From the NCBI GenBank assembly GCA_946478675.1, contig CAMLEF010000033.1, positions 1 to 21,613 on the forward strand: a stretch of DNA of 21,613 bases, read 5' to 3'. Every line of letters begins with the position of its first letter. Position 1 is the first letter of the stretch. The DNA is from an uncultured Flavobacteriales bacterium. Its GTDB lineage: Bacteria; Bacteroidota; Bacteroidia; Palsa-965. Of this stretch, positions 7,198-15,090 are shown in pieces. A program made the position numbers and the translations under genes. The notes beneath the pieces were generated by a model. It had not been told where the DNA came from and searched no databases. It saw only the letters and a program-made list of their open reading frames with translations.

Positions 7198-7488
7198 ATG
7201 AACGTCCTCATCAAACCGATCATCACGGAAAAAATGACCGCAGAAGGCGAGAAGACGGGTCGTTACGGCTTCGTTGTCGCTAAAAATGCGAACAAACTCG
7301 AGATCAAGCAGGCGGTGGAGAAAACCTACGGCGTAACTGTTCGCCAGGTGAACACCATCAACTACATCGGCAAAGTTCGTTCCCGCTATACCAAGACGGG
7401 CACGCAGGTCGGCATCGCCAACCGTCACAAGAAAGCCGTCGTCACCTTGAAAAAAGGTGATGTGATCGACTTCTACAGCAATCTCTGA
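7198..7488 (+). CDS. rplW: 50S ribosomal protein L23
   Basis: L23 (uL23) sits at the tunnel exit and is the docking site for trigger factor and SRP. The 96 residues show the N-terminal IKPIITEKMT; Glu11 there corresponds to the E. coli Glu18 that binds trigger factor. VAKNANKLEIKQAVEKTYGV and KKAVVTLKKGDVIDFY are further family segments. The gene begins three bases after the rplD stop and lies 23 nt before rplB, in standard S10-cluster order. Confidence 0.98.
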   Translation: MNVLIKPIITEKMTAEGEKTGRYGFVVAKNANKLEIKQAVEKTYGVTVRQVNTINYIGKVRSRYTKTGTQVGIANRHKKAVVTLKKGDVIDFYSNL

Positions 7489-7511
7489 TAAATAAAAACC
7501 TATAGAGAGCA

Positions 7512-8336
7512 ATGGCACTGAGAAAATTCCGTCCCCTGACCCCGGCAATGCGTCACCGCACGACCGTTACCAGCGAGGACATCACGTCAGACACCCCCGA
7601 GAAGAGCCTTCTGGTTCCTGCCAAGCGCAGCGGTGGCCGTAACAATACGGGTAAAATGACGATGCGTTATATCGGCGGCGGCCACAAGAAAATGTTGCGC
7701 CTCGTCGATTTCAAACGCGACAAGCACGATATCGCTGGTACGGTTGCCACGATCGAATACGATCCGAACCGCACCGCACGCATCGCCCTGGTCGTTTACA
7801 AAGACGGCGAAAAGCGTTACATCATTGCACCGACCGGCCTGAAAGTAGGGCAGACGGTAAAATCGGGTAAAACCGCTACGCCGGATATCGGCAACGCGCT
7901 TTTCCTCGCCGACGTTCCCCTGGGTACGATCGTTCACAACATCGAGCTCCGTCCGGGACAGGGTGCTAAAATGGCACGCAGCGCCGGTTCGTATGCTCAG
8001 CTCAGTGCACGTGAAGGCCGTTTCGCAGTGCTTCGCCTTCCTTCCGGCGAAACCCGCATGGTCCTGACGACCTGCCTCGCAACGATCGGTTCCGTATCGA
8101 ATGCTGACCACAACCTTCAGTCGCACGGTAAAGCCGGCCGCAAACGCTGGCTCGGACGCCGCCCGCGCACCCGCGCAGTAGCGATGAACCCGGTCGATCA
8201 CCCGATGGGTGGTGGCGAAGGTCGCGCTTCCGGTGGCCACCCGCGCTCACGCAAGGGTCTCAAGTCGAAAGGTCTCAAGACCCGTCGTCAGAAGAACGCT
8301 TCGAACAAGTACATCATCGAACGTCGCAAGAAATAA
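7512..8336 (+). CDS. rplB: 50S ribosomal protein L2
   Basis: L2 (uL2) is needed for subunit association and for full peptidyl transferase activity. The 274 residues are the standard length. The conserved His230 in [14 protein letters not shown] corresponds to E. coli His229. The second His of the E. coli HPHGGG motif is Met here, a variant I believe is common in Bacteroidota. Other hallmarks are [30 protein letters not shown] and the basic C-terminus [10 protein letters not shown]. It lies between rplW and rpsS with 23- and 25-nt gaps. Confidence 0.98.
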   Translation: MALRKFRPLTPAMRHRTTVTSEDITSDTPEKSLLVPAKRSGGRNNTGKMTMRYIGGGHKKMLRLVDFKRDKHDIAGTVATIEYDPNRTARIALVVYKDGEKRYIIAPTGLKVGQTVKSGKTATPDIGNALFLADVPLGTIVHNIELRPGQGAKMARSAGSYAQLSAREGRFAVLRLPSGETRMVLTTCLATIGSVSNADHNLQSHGKAGRKRWLGRRPRTRAVAMNPVDHPMGGGEGRASGGHPRSRKGLKSKGLKTRRQKNASNKYIIERRKK

Positions 8337-8361
8337 TTATTAAAGCCGATAACAGAACCTA

Positions 8362-8640
8362 ATGGCACGTTCACTCAAAAAAGGACCTTTCGTAGATCCG
8401 AAACTCGATAAGAAAATCGTGGCAATGAATGCCGGCGGCAAGAAACAGGCGATCAAAACCTGGTCACGCCGCTCGATGATCACGCCGGATTGCGTAGGAC
8501 ATACCTTCGCCGTTCACAACGGGAACAAATTCATCCCGGTTTACGTGACTGAAAACATGGTGGGACACCGTCTCGGCGAATTCGCCCCGACCCGTACGTT
8601 CCGCGGCCACTCCGGTAACAAGGACAAGGCTTCTAACTAA
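8362..8640 (+). CDS. rpsS: 30S ribosomal protein S19
   Basis: S19 (uS19) is a 30S head protein that pairs with S13 and contacts the A-site tRNA and bridge B1. The 92 residues show [32 protein letters not shown] and the conserved [15 protein letters not shown] near the C-terminus. It is in the standard position between rplB and rplV, with gaps of about 20-25 nt. Confidence 0.98.
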   Translation: MARSLKKGPFVDPKLDKKIVAMNAGGKKQAIKTWSRRSMITPDCVGHTFAVHNGNKFIPVYVTENMVGHRLGEFAPTRTFRGHSGNKDKASN

Positions 8641-8661
8641 TAACTGAAAGCACTAGACATC

Positions 8662-9060
8662 ATGTCACGCAGAAAAGAACTGGTAGCGAATGCTCGTAAA
8701 GAGGCGATGAAAACGACCTATATCGCCCGCCTGCGCAACGTACCCACCTCACCGCGCAAGATGCGCCTTGTCGCCGACCTGATCCGCGGCAAAGAAGTGT
8801 TCAAAGCACTGAACATCCTTCGCTTCACTGAAAAAGAAGCGGCAGGACGCCTGGAGAAGCTTCTCCGTTCGGCCATCTCCAACTACGAGAAGAAGTCGGG
8901 CAACACCGCCAACGCTGATGAGCTTTATGTAAAGACCATCATGGTTGACAGCGCAACGATCCTGAAGCGTATCTCTGCAGCTCCGCAGGGCCGTGCGCAC
9001 CGTATCAACAAGCGCTCGAACCACGTTACGCTCGTCATCGACCAACTCACTAACGCTTAA
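8662..9060 (+). CDS. rplV: 50S ribosomal protein L22
   Basis: L22 (uL22) contributes a long beta-hairpin to the peptide exit tunnel, where macrolide-resistance changes can arise. The 132 residues are about 20 longer than E. coli L22 at the N-terminus ([20 protein letters not shown]). I believe such an extension is usual in Bacteroidota, and the upstream ATG is kept for that reason. Core signatures are [16 protein letters not shown] (29-44) and [20 protein letters not shown]. It lies 21 nt after rpsS and 18 nt before rpsC. Confidence 0.97.
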   Translation: MSRRKELVANARKEAMKTTYIARLRNVPTSPRKMRLVADLIRGKEVFKALNILRFTEKEAAGRLEKLLRSAISNYEKKSGNTANADELYVKTIMVDSATILKRISAAPQGRAHRINKRSNHVTLVIDQLTNA

Positions 9061-9078
9061 CAGATCACAATACACCAA

Positions 9079-9831
9079 ATGGGACAAAAAGCAAATCCGA
9101 TCGGTAACAGGCTGGGCATCATTCGCGGCTGGGAATCCAACTGGTTTGGCGGCAAACGTTACGCTGACAAACTCGTGGAAGACGAGAAAATCCGCAACTA
9201 CCTGAAGGCCCGTCTTTCCAAAGGAAGCATTTCGAAAATTGTGATCGAGCGTACGATGAAACTCATCACTGTCACCATCCACACCGCACGTCCGGGCATC
9301 ATCATCGGCAAAGGCGGCAAGGAAGTGGACAAGCTGAAAGAGGAGATCAAGAAACTCACGAAGAAAGAGGTTCAAATCAACATCTTCGAGATCAAACGTC
9401 CGGAGCTCGACGCACGCCTTGTTGCCGACAGCATCGCCCGCCAGATCGAGGGCCGTATCTCTTTCCGCCGCGCTATCAAAATGTCTATCGCGTCGACCAT
9501 GCGCATGGGTGCTGAAGGTATCCGTGTAAAATGCTCGGGCCGTCTTGCAGGTGCAGAAATCGCCCGCGTAGAAGGCTACATGGAAGGCCGCGTTCCGCTG
9601 CACACGCTGCGTGCCGATATCGATTACGCACTTTCCGAAGCACACACCTCTTATGGCCGTATCGGCGTAAAAGTGTGGATCTGCAAAGGCGAGCTGTATG
9701 GCAAGCGTGATCTTTCTCCGAATGCACAGGGTGCAGCCCGCGAGAAGTCGCAGAACAACAACCAGGGTGGTGGCCGTGGCGGCAACCGTCCCCGTCGCCA
9801 GCGCAAAGAAGGCGCGAAAGAATCCAAGTAA
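9079..9831 (+). CDS. rpsC: 30S ribosomal protein S3
   Basis: S3 (uS3) forms part of the mRNA entry channel and its helicase activity. It starts [14 protein letters not shown]. The KH domain carries [16 protein letters not shown] with the GKGG loop at 77-80. The C-terminal S3 domain includes [17 protein letters not shown] and [15 protein letters not shown]. At 250 residues it is longer than E. coli S3 (233). The extra C-terminus, from about residue 221, is low-complexity, rich in Asn, Gln, Gly and Arg ([18 protein letters not shown]), and probably disordered. It lies between rplV and rplP in standard order. Confidence 0.98.
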   Translation: MGQKANPIGNRLGIIRGWESNWFGGKRYADKLVEDEKIRNYLKARLSKGSISKIVIERTMKLITVTIHTARPGIIIGKGGKEVDKLKEEIKKLTKKEVQINIFEIKRPELDARLVADSIARQIEGRISFRRAIKMSIASTMRMGAEGIRVKCSGRLAGAEIARVEGYMEGRVPLHTLRADIDYALSEAHTSYGRIGVKVWICKGELYGKRDLSPNAQGAAREKSQNNNQGGGRGGNRPRRQRKEGAKESK

Positions 9832-9860
9832 TACGAACCTGATTACAACGAGATAGAATC

Positions 9861-10289
9861 ATGTTACAGCCGAAACGTACCAAGTACAGGAAGACGCACA
9901 AGATGAAGATCCGGGGCAAGGCCACCCGCGGGGCACAGCTCGCATTCGGATCTTTCGGCATCAAAGCTGTTGAAGAATGCTGGATGACCGGCAAGCAGAT
10001 CGAAGCTGCCCGTGTCGCGATGACACGTTTCCTCAAACGCGAAGGCCAGGTTTGGATCCGCGTATTCCCCGACAAGCCGATTACCCGCAAGCCTGCAGAG
10101 GTACGTATGGGTAAAGGTAAAGGTGCTCCCGAATACTGGGTGGCAGTTGTAAAAGCCGGCGCAATGATCTTCGAAGCCGAAGGCGTTCCGATGGAAACTG
10201 CGAAAGAAGCCCTCCGTCTCGCCGCGCAAAAACTGCCGGTGACCACCAAATTCGTCGTTCGTCCGGATTACTCTGCGGAGAACGCGTAA
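9861..10289 (+). CDS. rplP: 50S ribosomal protein L16
   Basis: L16 (uL16) is a late-assembling 50S protein that helps position tRNA in the A and P sites. The 142 residues start [19 protein letters not shown] and contain [20 protein letters not shown] (69-88). Arg82 in that segment matches the arginine that is hydroxylated in E. coli L16. [16 protein letters not shown] and [15 protein letters not shown] complete the signature. A 29-nt gap follows rpsC and 21 nt precede rpmC. Confidence 0.98.
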   Translation: MLQPKRTKYRKTHKMKIRGKATRGAQLAFGSFGIKAVEECWMTGKQIEAARVAMTRFLKREGQVWIRVFPDKPITRKPAEVRMGKGKGAPEYWVAVVKAGAMIFEAEGVPMETAKEALRLAAQKLPVTTKFVVRPDYSAENA

Positions 10290-10310
10290 CGCGACAAACA
10301 GCCTAGCGTC

Positions 10311-10511
10311 ATGAAACAGAAAGATATCAGCCAAATGTCAGCAACCGAGCTCCAGGAGCGCCTTTCGGAAGAACGCGCGCAGCTCGAAAAGCTGAAACTG
10401 AACCACGCCGTATCGCCGATCGAAAATCCCTTGAAGATCCGCAGCACACGCCGTACCATCGCTCGCCTCCAGACGGAAATCGGGAAGCGTGCCAACGAAA
10501 ACAAGAACTGA
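10311..10511 (+). CDS. rpmC: 50S ribosomal protein L29
   Basis: L29 (uL29) is a small helical protein next to L23 at the tunnel exit. The 66 residues form two predicted helices: MSATELQERLSEERAQLEKL and the conserved basic half PLKIRSTRRTIARLQTEIGK. The length and the L16-L29-S17 order are normal. Confidence 0.97.
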   Translation: MKQKDISQMSATELQERLSEERAQLEKLKLNHAVSPIENPLKIRSTRRTIARLQTEIGKRANENKN

Positions 10512-10539
10512 GCGTTCGTAATAGAAGCAACAACCGAAA

Positions 10540-10806
10540 ATGGAGCAGACCACCACACGGAGCAACCGTAAAGAAAAAACCGGAGTTGTCATCAGCAACA
10601 AGATGACGAAATCCATCGTCGTTTCCGTAGAACGTAAGGTGAAACACCCGAAATACGGCAAATTCGTCAAGAAGACCTCGACCTTCATGGCACACGACGA
10701 AAAGAACGAGTGCAACGTCGGCGATACCGTTCGCATCATGGAAACGCGCCCGCTCAGCAAGAGCAAATGCTGGCGCCTCGTTGAAATCATCGAACGTGCC
10801 AAGTAA
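10540..10806 (+). CDS. rpsQ: 30S ribosomal protein S17
   Basis: S17 (uS17) is an early-assembling OB-fold protein of the 30S body. The 88 residues include [19 protein letters not shown] and [19 protein letters not shown], then [20 protein letters not shown]. It lies 28 nt after rpmC and 30 nt before rplN, as expected for the spc region. Confidence 0.98.
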   Translation: MEQTTTRSNRKEKTGVVISNKMTKSIVVSVERKVKHPKYGKFVKKTSTFMAHDEKNECNVGDTVRIMETRPLSKSKCWRLVEIIERAK

Positions 10807-10836
10807 TTAATTCTGACCGCAAAGATTTTTTGAGCA

Positions 10837-11205
10837 ATGATCCAACAGGAATCCAGGCTGACAGTAGCCGACAACAGCGGAGCGAAAGAAGTGCTCTGCA
10901 TCCGGGTGCTCGGTGGCACCAAGAAACGTTACGCAGGTATCGGCGATAAGATCGTTGTAACCGTGAAAAACGCTCTGCCTTCCGGTAACGTGAAAAAAGG
11001 CACCGTTTCCAAAGCGGTCGTGGTCCGCACCCGCAAGGAAGTGCGCCGTCCCGACGGTTCTTACATCCGCTTCGACGACAACGCCTGCGTGTTGCTCAAC
11101 GCACAGGATGAACTCCGCGGCACCCGTATTTTCGGACCCGTGGCCCGCGAGCTCCGCGATACCAACTACACCAAGATCATTTCACTGGCACCCGAAGTGC
11201 TGTAA
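10837..11205 (+). CDS. rplN: 50S ribosomal protein L14
   Basis: L14 (uL14) lies at the subunit interface, makes bridge B8 and binds the silencing factor RsfS. The 122 residues are exactly the usual length. Signatures are [19 protein letters not shown], the central [17 protein letters not shown] and the C-terminal [13 protein letters not shown]. It is separated from rplX by only 12 nt. Confidence 0.98.
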   Translation: MIQQESRLTVADNSGAKEVLCIRVLGGTKKRYAGIGDKIVVTVKNALPSGNVKKGTVSKAVVVRTRKEVRRPDGSYIRFDDNACVLLNAQDELRGTRIFGPVARELRDTNYTKIISLAPEVL

Positions 11206-11217
11206 TTAATAACGAAA

Positions 11218-11541
11218 ATGGCCAAGCTTAAAATCAGGAAAGACGACACCGTAGTGGTGATTTCCGGGGCTCACAAAAGCGCCGACACCAAGTACAAGGT
11301 GATCTCTGTCGACCCTAAATCCAACCGCGCCACGCTCGAAGGACTCACGGTAAAGAAACACACCCGTCCGACGGCGAAACACCCGCAGGGCGGTATCATC
11401 GACGTGCCGGCTCACATTCACGTCTCCAACCTCATGCTGGTTGGCCCGGACGGAGCACCGACGCGCATCGGCCGTCGCCTCAATGAGAAGTCGGGCAAAC
11501 TCGAACGTTATTCCAAAAAATCGCAGGAGGCGATTAAATAA
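11218..11541 (+). CDS. rplX: 50S ribosomal protein L24
   Basis: L24 (uL24) initiates 50S assembly and sits near the tunnel exit. The 107 residues begin with a KOW-type SH3 domain ([16 protein letters not shown]). The central [20 protein letters not shown] is typical of the family. Next to E. coli L24 it carries two extra residues in the KOW loop ([10 protein letters not shown]). It lies 12 nt after rplN, and two bases separate its stop from the rplE ATG. Confidence 0.97.
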   Translation: MAKLKIRKDDTVVVISGAHKSADTKYKVISVDPKSNRATLEGLTVKKHTRPTAKHPQGGIIDVPAHIHVSNLMLVGPDGAPTRIGRRLNEKSGKLERYSKKSQEAIK

Positions 11542-11543
11542 TC

Positions 11544-12110
11544 ATGGCCACCGCAACTTACGCACCCCGCATGAAGAAGGTCTACCGCGACCAGGTAGTA
11601 CCCGCGCTTCAGAAAAAATTCAACTACAGCAGCCCGATGCAGGTTCCCCGTCTGGAGAAGATCTGCATCAACCAGGGTATCGGCGACGCCGTATCCGACA
11701 AGAAGCTCGTTGAAGGCGCGATCAAGGAAATGGCGCAGATCACCGGCCAGAAAGCCGTAGCGACCATCTCCCGCAAAGACATTTCCAACTTCAAACTCCG
11801 TAAAGGTGTAGCGATCGGCGTGAAGACCACGCTCCGCGGCGACAAGATGTACGAGTTCCTCGACCGTCTGATCGCAGCTGCGCTTCCCCGTATCCGTGAC
11901 TTCCGTGGTATCAATGAAAAAGGCTTCGACGGCCGTGGCAACTATACCCTGGGTGTTACCGAACAGATCATCTTCCCGGAGATCGACATCGACAAGGTGA
12001 ACAAGATCATGGGTATGGACATTACGTTCGTAACTTCGGCCGAAACGGACGAAGAAGCGCACGCCCTGCTCACGGAATTTGGCTTGCCGTTCAAGAATAA
12101 TAAAAAATAA
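11544..12110 (+). CDS. rplE: 50S ribosomal protein L5
   Basis: L5 (uL5) binds 5S rRNA and contacts the P-site tRNA in the central protuberance. The 188 residues include [32 protein letters not shown], the 5S-binding strand [18 protein letters not shown], and [13 protein letters not shown]. In E. coli the rplE start region is where S8 represses the spc operon. Here the start is only two bases past rplX, with no obvious S8-type helix. The end of the gene overlaps a possible promoter for rpsN. Confidence 0.98.
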   Translation: MATATYAPRMKKVYRDQVVPALQKKFNYSSPMQVPRLEKICINQGIGDAVSDKKLVEGAIKEMAQITGQKAVATISRKDISNFKLRKGVAIGVKTTLRGDKMYEFLDRLIAAALPRIRDFRGINEKGFDGRGNYTLGVTEQIIFPEIDIDKVNKIMGMDITFVTSAETDEEAHALLTEFGLPFKNNKK

Positions 12111-12119
12111 CTATCTTTG
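12084..12119 (+). promoter_or_regulatory. possible internal promoter before rpsN
   Basis: TATCTTTG at 12112-12119 is a perfect TAnnTTTG -7 element, starting two bases after the rplE stop codon. The nearest TTG is at 12084-12086, 25 nt upstream and slightly outside the usual 17-23 nt. It could supply extra transcription of the distal part of the ribosomal block from about 12125. A chance match is possible. Confidence 0.4.
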
Positions 12120-12139
12120 CAGCCCTTTAGGGAAACAAC

Positions 12140-12409
12140 ATGGCAAAAGAATCAATGAAGGCTCGTGAGGTGAAGCGGAAGAAACTTGTCGACCGCTACG
12201 CCGAAAAACGCGCCCAGCTTAAGAAAGAAGGCAAATGGGCAGAACTCGCCCTGTTGCCGCGCAACTCGTCCAAGGTTCGCCTGCGCAACCGTTGCAAGCT
12301 CACCGGACGCCCGCGTGGTTACAACCGTCAGTTCGGCCTTTGCCGTAACATGCTCCGCGAACTTGCTCTCAACGGCAAAATCCCGGGGGTAACCAAAGCC
12401 AGCTGGTAA
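12140..12409 (+). CDS. rpsN: 30S ribosomal protein S14, zinc-independent form
   Basis: S14 (uS14) is a late-binding 30S head protein. The 89 residues represent the long form. Only two cysteines are present ([19 protein letters not shown]), and neither lies in a CxxC pair, so this is the zinc-free (C-minus) type. The C-terminus [20 protein letters not shown] is the conserved S14 ending. It starts 29 nt after rplE, just behind the possible internal promoter, and is followed by an 87-nt gap, the largest in the block. Confidence 0.98.
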   Translation: MAKESMKAREVKRKKLVDRYAEKRAQLKKEGKWAELALLPRNSSKVRLRNRCKLTGRPRGYNRQFGLCRNMLRELALNGKIPGVTKASW

Positions 12410-12430
12410 GCACGAACCACAAGACATACC

Positions 12431-12481
12431 GTATCCGCAAGTGCGGACACGTTTTGTATAATTATCCTGCGTGCGGGATAA
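12431..12481 (+). promoter_or_regulatory. two adjacent inverted repeats in the rpsN-rpsH gap
   Basis: Repeat 1 (12431-12450) has arms GTATCCGCA and TGCGGACAC with one mismatch and a 2-base centre. Repeat 2 (12462-12481) pairs TTATCC with GGATAA and continues inward with one wobble and a GC pair. A T-rich stretch (GTTTTGTATAA) lies between them. The gap is unusually long for this operon. The repeats could fold in the mRNA or be protein-binding sites; no function can be assigned. Confidence 0.4.
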
Positions 12482-12496
12482 CATATAAGACAAACA

Positions 12497-12895
12497 ATGA
12501 CAGATACCATCTCTGATTACCTGACCCGCGTCAGGAACGCTATCAAAGCGAATCACCGTGTAGTGGAAGTTCCCGCTTCCAAAATGAAGAAAGAGATCAC
12601 CAAGATCCTCTTCGAAAAAGGATATATCCTTAACTACAAATTTGATGAAGCCGGCCACACGCAGGGCACCATCAAAATCGCTCTCAAGTATAACCCGTCT
12701 ACCAAGCAGTCTGCCATTCGCGGACTCGTGCGTATTTCTAAGCCGGGCCTTCGTAAATATGCCAACGTAGATCGCATTCCGCGCGTGATGAACGGCCTCG
12801 GAATCGCTATCGTTTCTACGTCTAAAGGCGTTATGACGGACAAAGAAGCGCGCAAAGAAAACGTTGGGGGAGAAGTCCTCTGCTTTGTTTACTAA
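12497..12895 (+). CDS. rpsH: 30S ribosomal protein S8
   Basis: S8 (uS8) organises the central domain of 16S rRNA and in enterobacteria represses the spc operon. The 132 residues begin [20 protein letters not shown] and include the conserved [39 protein letters not shown] and GGEVLCFVY form the C-terminal RNA-binding part. It is preceded by an 87-nt gap with two inverted repeats and followed 21 nt later by rplF. Confidence 0.98.
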   Translation: MTDTISDYLTRVRNAIKANHRVVEVPASKMKKEITKILFEKGYILNYKFDEAGHTQGTIKIALKYNPSTKQSAIRGLVRISKPGLRKYANVDRIPRVMNGLGIAIVSTSKGVMTDKEARKENVGGEVLCFVY

Positions 12896-12901
12896 TAACG
12901 C

Positions 12902-12908
12902 GAGGAGG
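12902..12908 (+). promoter_or_regulatory. strong Shine-Dalgarno-like site before rplF
   Basis: GAGGAGG ends 8 nt before the rplF ATG and is nearly a full complement of the canonical anti-SD. It is the best SD match seen before any gene in this window, and it stands out because the Bacteroidota rarely use SD sequences. Confidence 0.55.
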
Positions 12909-12916
12909 AACAGATC

Positions 12917-13471
12917 ATGTCACGTATCGGAAAACTTCCCATCTCACTGCCCAAAGGCGTAGAGATTAAGGTCAGCGACAAAAATGTTGTGACCGTAAAA
13001 GGCCCCAAAGGCGAACTCCAGCGCACCCTCGATCCCGCGATCAGCGTAACGGTCGACGGCGGCGTTGTCACTCTTACCCGTCCTACCGAACAGAAACGTC
13101 ACAAAGCCCTTCACGGCCTGTACCGCTCACTGCTCAGCAATATGGTGAACGGTGTTTCTGCAGGTTACAAGACCGAACAGGAACTCGTTGGTGTCGGTTA
13201 CCGTGCCGCGGCGAAAGGCCAGCAGCTCGAGCTGACGCTGGGTTACTCCCACAACGTTATCTTCGAACTCCCGCAAGAGATCAAAGTGGTTACGACCGCT
13301 GAAAAAGGTCAGAACCCGAAGATCATCATGGAGTGCGCCGATAACGAACTTCTCGGCCTGGTAGCAGCGAAGATCCGCTCGCTCCGTAAGCCGGAGCCGT
13401 ACAAAGGCAAGGGTATCAAATTCTCTGGCGAAGTCCTCCGCCGTAAGGCAGGCAAATCCGCCGGTAAATAA
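12917..13471 (+). CDS. rplF: 50S ribosomal protein L6
   Basis: L6 (uL6) has two related alpha/beta domains and binds near the sarcin-ricin loop and GTPase centre. The 184 residues begin MSRIGKLPISLPKGVEIKVS and carry VKGPKGEL (28-35) and LVGVGYRAAAKGQQLELTLG at the domain 2 start. The C-terminal KIRSLRKPEPYKGKGIKF is the classic L6 signature. Its ATG is preceded by GAGGAGG, unlike most neighbours. Confidence 0.98.
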   Translation: MSRIGKLPISLPKGVEIKVSDKNVVTVKGPKGELQRTLDPAISVTVDGGVVTLTRPTEQKRHKALHGLYRSLLSNMVNGVSAGYKTEQELVGVGYRAAAKGQQLELTLGYSHNVIFELPQEIKVVTTAEKGQNPKIIMECADNELLGLVAAKIRSLRKPEPYKGKGIKFSGEVLRRKAGKSAGK

Positions 13472-13484
13472 TCAGCTAACGCCA

Positions 13485-13502
13485 GTACGGCCAAAACCGT
13501 AC
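13485..13502 (+). promoter_or_regulatory. hairpin in the rplF-rplR gap
   Basis: GTACGG (13485-13490) and CCGTAC (13497-13502) form a perfect 6-bp stem around the loop CCAAAA. It lies in the 47-nt gap after rplF. There is no U-run, so it is not a terminator. It may be an mRNA-processing or stability element. Confidence 0.4.
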
Positions 13503-13518
13503 GACAAAGAAGATAACA

Positions 13519-13875
13519 ATGGCTATCACGAAAGAACAACGCAGAACCCGCATCCAGATGCGCATCCGCAAGCGCCTTACCGGCACGAGCGAATCACCGC
13601 GCCTCTGTGTGTTCCGCAGCAACAAAGAGATCTATGCCCAGATCGTGGACGACACGAAAGGCACGACGCTCGCTTCAGCTTCTTCTATGGAGAAGGAACT
13701 TGCAGGAAAAAAGATGAACAAAACCGAGCAGGCGAAACTCGTCGGCGCAGCAATCGCGAAAAAAGCCACGGCAGCTGGCGTCTCCCAAGTCGTATTCGAC
13801 CGCGGTGGATACCTCTACCACGGCCGCGTGAAAGCCCTCGCCGAAGCCGCACGCGAAGCTGGTCTCAATTTTTAA
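13519..13875 (+). CDS. rplR: 50S ribosomal protein L18
   Basis: L18 (uL18) binds 5S rRNA with L5 and attaches it to the 50S subunit. The 118 residues show the basic N-terminus [20 protein letters not shown] and [19 protein letters not shown]. The C-terminal [19 protein letters not shown] is the family hallmark. It follows rplF after a 47-nt gap with a small hairpin and precedes rpsE by 36 nt. Confidence 0.98.
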   Translation: MAITKEQRRTRIQMRIRKRLTGTSESPRLCVFRSNKEIYAQIVDDTKGTTLASASSMEKELAGKKMNKTEQAKLVGAAIAKKATAAGVSQVVFDRGGYLYHGRVKALAEAAREAGLNF

Positions 13876-13911
13876 CATTATCTCTGCCGAAGAGAACAAC
13901 CAATAACCAAA

Positions 13912-14427
13912 ATGGCAAATAACGTTCGACGCGTAAAGTCAAGCGACATTGAGCTTAAAGACCGCCTGGTCGGAGTTCAACGCGTAACCAAGGTTACCAA
14001 AGGTGGCCGTACATTCAGCTTCACCGCGATTGTTGTGGTGGGAAATGAAAAAGGCGTAGTAGGCTACGGCCTCGGCAAAGCCAAGGAAGTAACCGACGCG
14101 ATCACGAAAGCGATCGAAGACGCGAAGAAGAATCTCGTCAAAGTCTGCATCGTGAACGGAACGGTTCCGCACGCGCAGGAAGGTAAATTCGGCGGTTCAC
14201 TCGTGTTCCTGAAGCCCGCGTCGCACGGTACCGGCGTAATCGCAGGTGGTGCTATGCGTGCCGTCCTCGAAAGCGTTGGCATCACCGACGTTCTCGCGAA
14301 GAGCAAAGGCTCGTCCAACCCGCACAACGTTGTTAAAGCGACGATGGATGCGCTCATGCAGATGCGTGACGCCTACACGGTAGCACAGCAGCGCGGCATC
14401 ACCATGGAAAAAGTGTTCAACGGATAA
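13912..14427 (+). CDS. rpsE: 30S ribosomal protein S5
   Basis: S5 (uS5) lies at the mRNA entry channel and affects decoding accuracy. The 171 residues contain the S5 double-stranded-RNA-binding-like domain ([20 protein letters not shown] and [17 protein letters not shown]). The C-terminal domain shows [19 protein letters not shown] and [15 protein letters not shown]. Its stop codon is 12 nt before the rpmD start. Confidence 0.98.
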   Translation: MANNVRRVKSSDIELKDRLVGVQRVTKVTKGGRTFSFTAIVVVGNEKGVVGYGLGKAKEVTDAITKAIEDAKKNLVKVCIVNGTVPHAQEGKFGGSLVFLKPASHGTGVIAGGAMRAVLESVGITDVLAKSKGSSNPHNVVKATMDALMQMRDAYTVAQQRGITMEKVFNG

Positions 14428-14439
14428 TTGAAAGACATC

Positions 14440-14619
14440 ATGAGCAAGATCCGCATCACCCAAATCAAAAGCTGTATCGACTACCCTGAATACCAGAAGC
14501 AGACGCTGAAGGCCCTCGGTATCCGTCGCATGCACGCCTCCGTAGAAAAAGAAGCGACCCCGCAGATCAAGGGTATGGTGCAGGCAGTGCATCACCTGGT
14601 CAAAGTCGAAAATATTTAA
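14440..14619 (+). CDS. rpmD: 50S ribosomal protein L30
   Basis: L30 (uL30) is a small 50S protein that some bacteria lack. The 59 residues read MSKIRITQIKSCIDYP, then QKQTLKALGIRRMHASVEKE, and end HHLVKVENI, all typical. I chose the ATG at 14440. A TTG at 14428 would add four residues (MKDI) and abut the rpsE stop directly, but the ATG gives the normal L30 start. Confidence 0.96.
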   Translation: MSKIRITQIKSCIDYPEYQKQTLKALGIRRMHASVEKEATPQIKGMVQAVHHLVKVENI

Positions 14620-14639
14620 TTTTTTAAAGAAGCAATCCA

Positions 14640-15089
14640 ATGGACTTAAGCAGCCTCCAACCGGCAAAAGGTTCGATCAAGAAACACGGCAAACGCCTGG
14701 GCCGCGGACAAGGTTCCGGCAAAGGTGGTACATCCAGCAAAGGCCACAAAGGTGCGCAGTCGCGTTCGGGCTACTCCCGTAAGCGCGGTCACGAAGGTGG
14801 CCAGATGCCGCTCCAGCGCCGTCTGCCGAAGTTCGGCTTCACCAACATCAACCGCGTCGAATACAAAGGCATCAACCTGGATGCCCTCCAGCAACTCATC
14901 GAGAAGTCGAAAGTCACTGCGATCGACCATGCGGTTCTCGTTTCTAACGGCCTCGTTTCTAAAAACGACAAGGTGAAAATCCTCGGCCGCGGCGAGCTCA
15001 AAGGAAAAGTCGACGTAAAAGCACACGCATTCTCTGCGTCTGCGAAAGCAGCCATTGAAGCAAAAGGCGGTTCTGCCACCACGCTCTGA
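14640..15089 (+). CDS. rplO: 50S ribosomal protein L15
   Basis: L15 (uL15) is a late-assembly 50S protein with a long Gly- and Arg-rich N-terminal extension that threads through 23S rRNA. The 149 residues show this part as [20 protein letters not shown] (18-37) and [16 protein letters not shown]. The globular C-terminus includes [20 protein letters not shown]. One base separates its TGA stop from the secY ATG. Confidence 0.98.
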   Translation: MDLSSLQPAKGSIKKHGKRLGRGQGSGKGGTSSKGHKGAQSRSGYSRKRGHEGGQMPLQRRLPKFGFTNINRVEYKGINLDALQQLIEKSKVTAIDHAVLVSNGLVSKNDKVKILGRGELKGKVDVKAHAFSASAKAAIEAKGGSATTL

Positions 15090-15090
15090 T

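Noticed and set aside
14428..14439. TTG start for rpmD
   Set aside because: The ATG at 14440 gives the standard MSKIRI start of L30.
15055..15090. Upstream ATG start for secY
   Set aside because: It would overlap rplO by 35 nt and add 12 residues unlike SecY. The ATG at 15091 gives the normal N-terminus.
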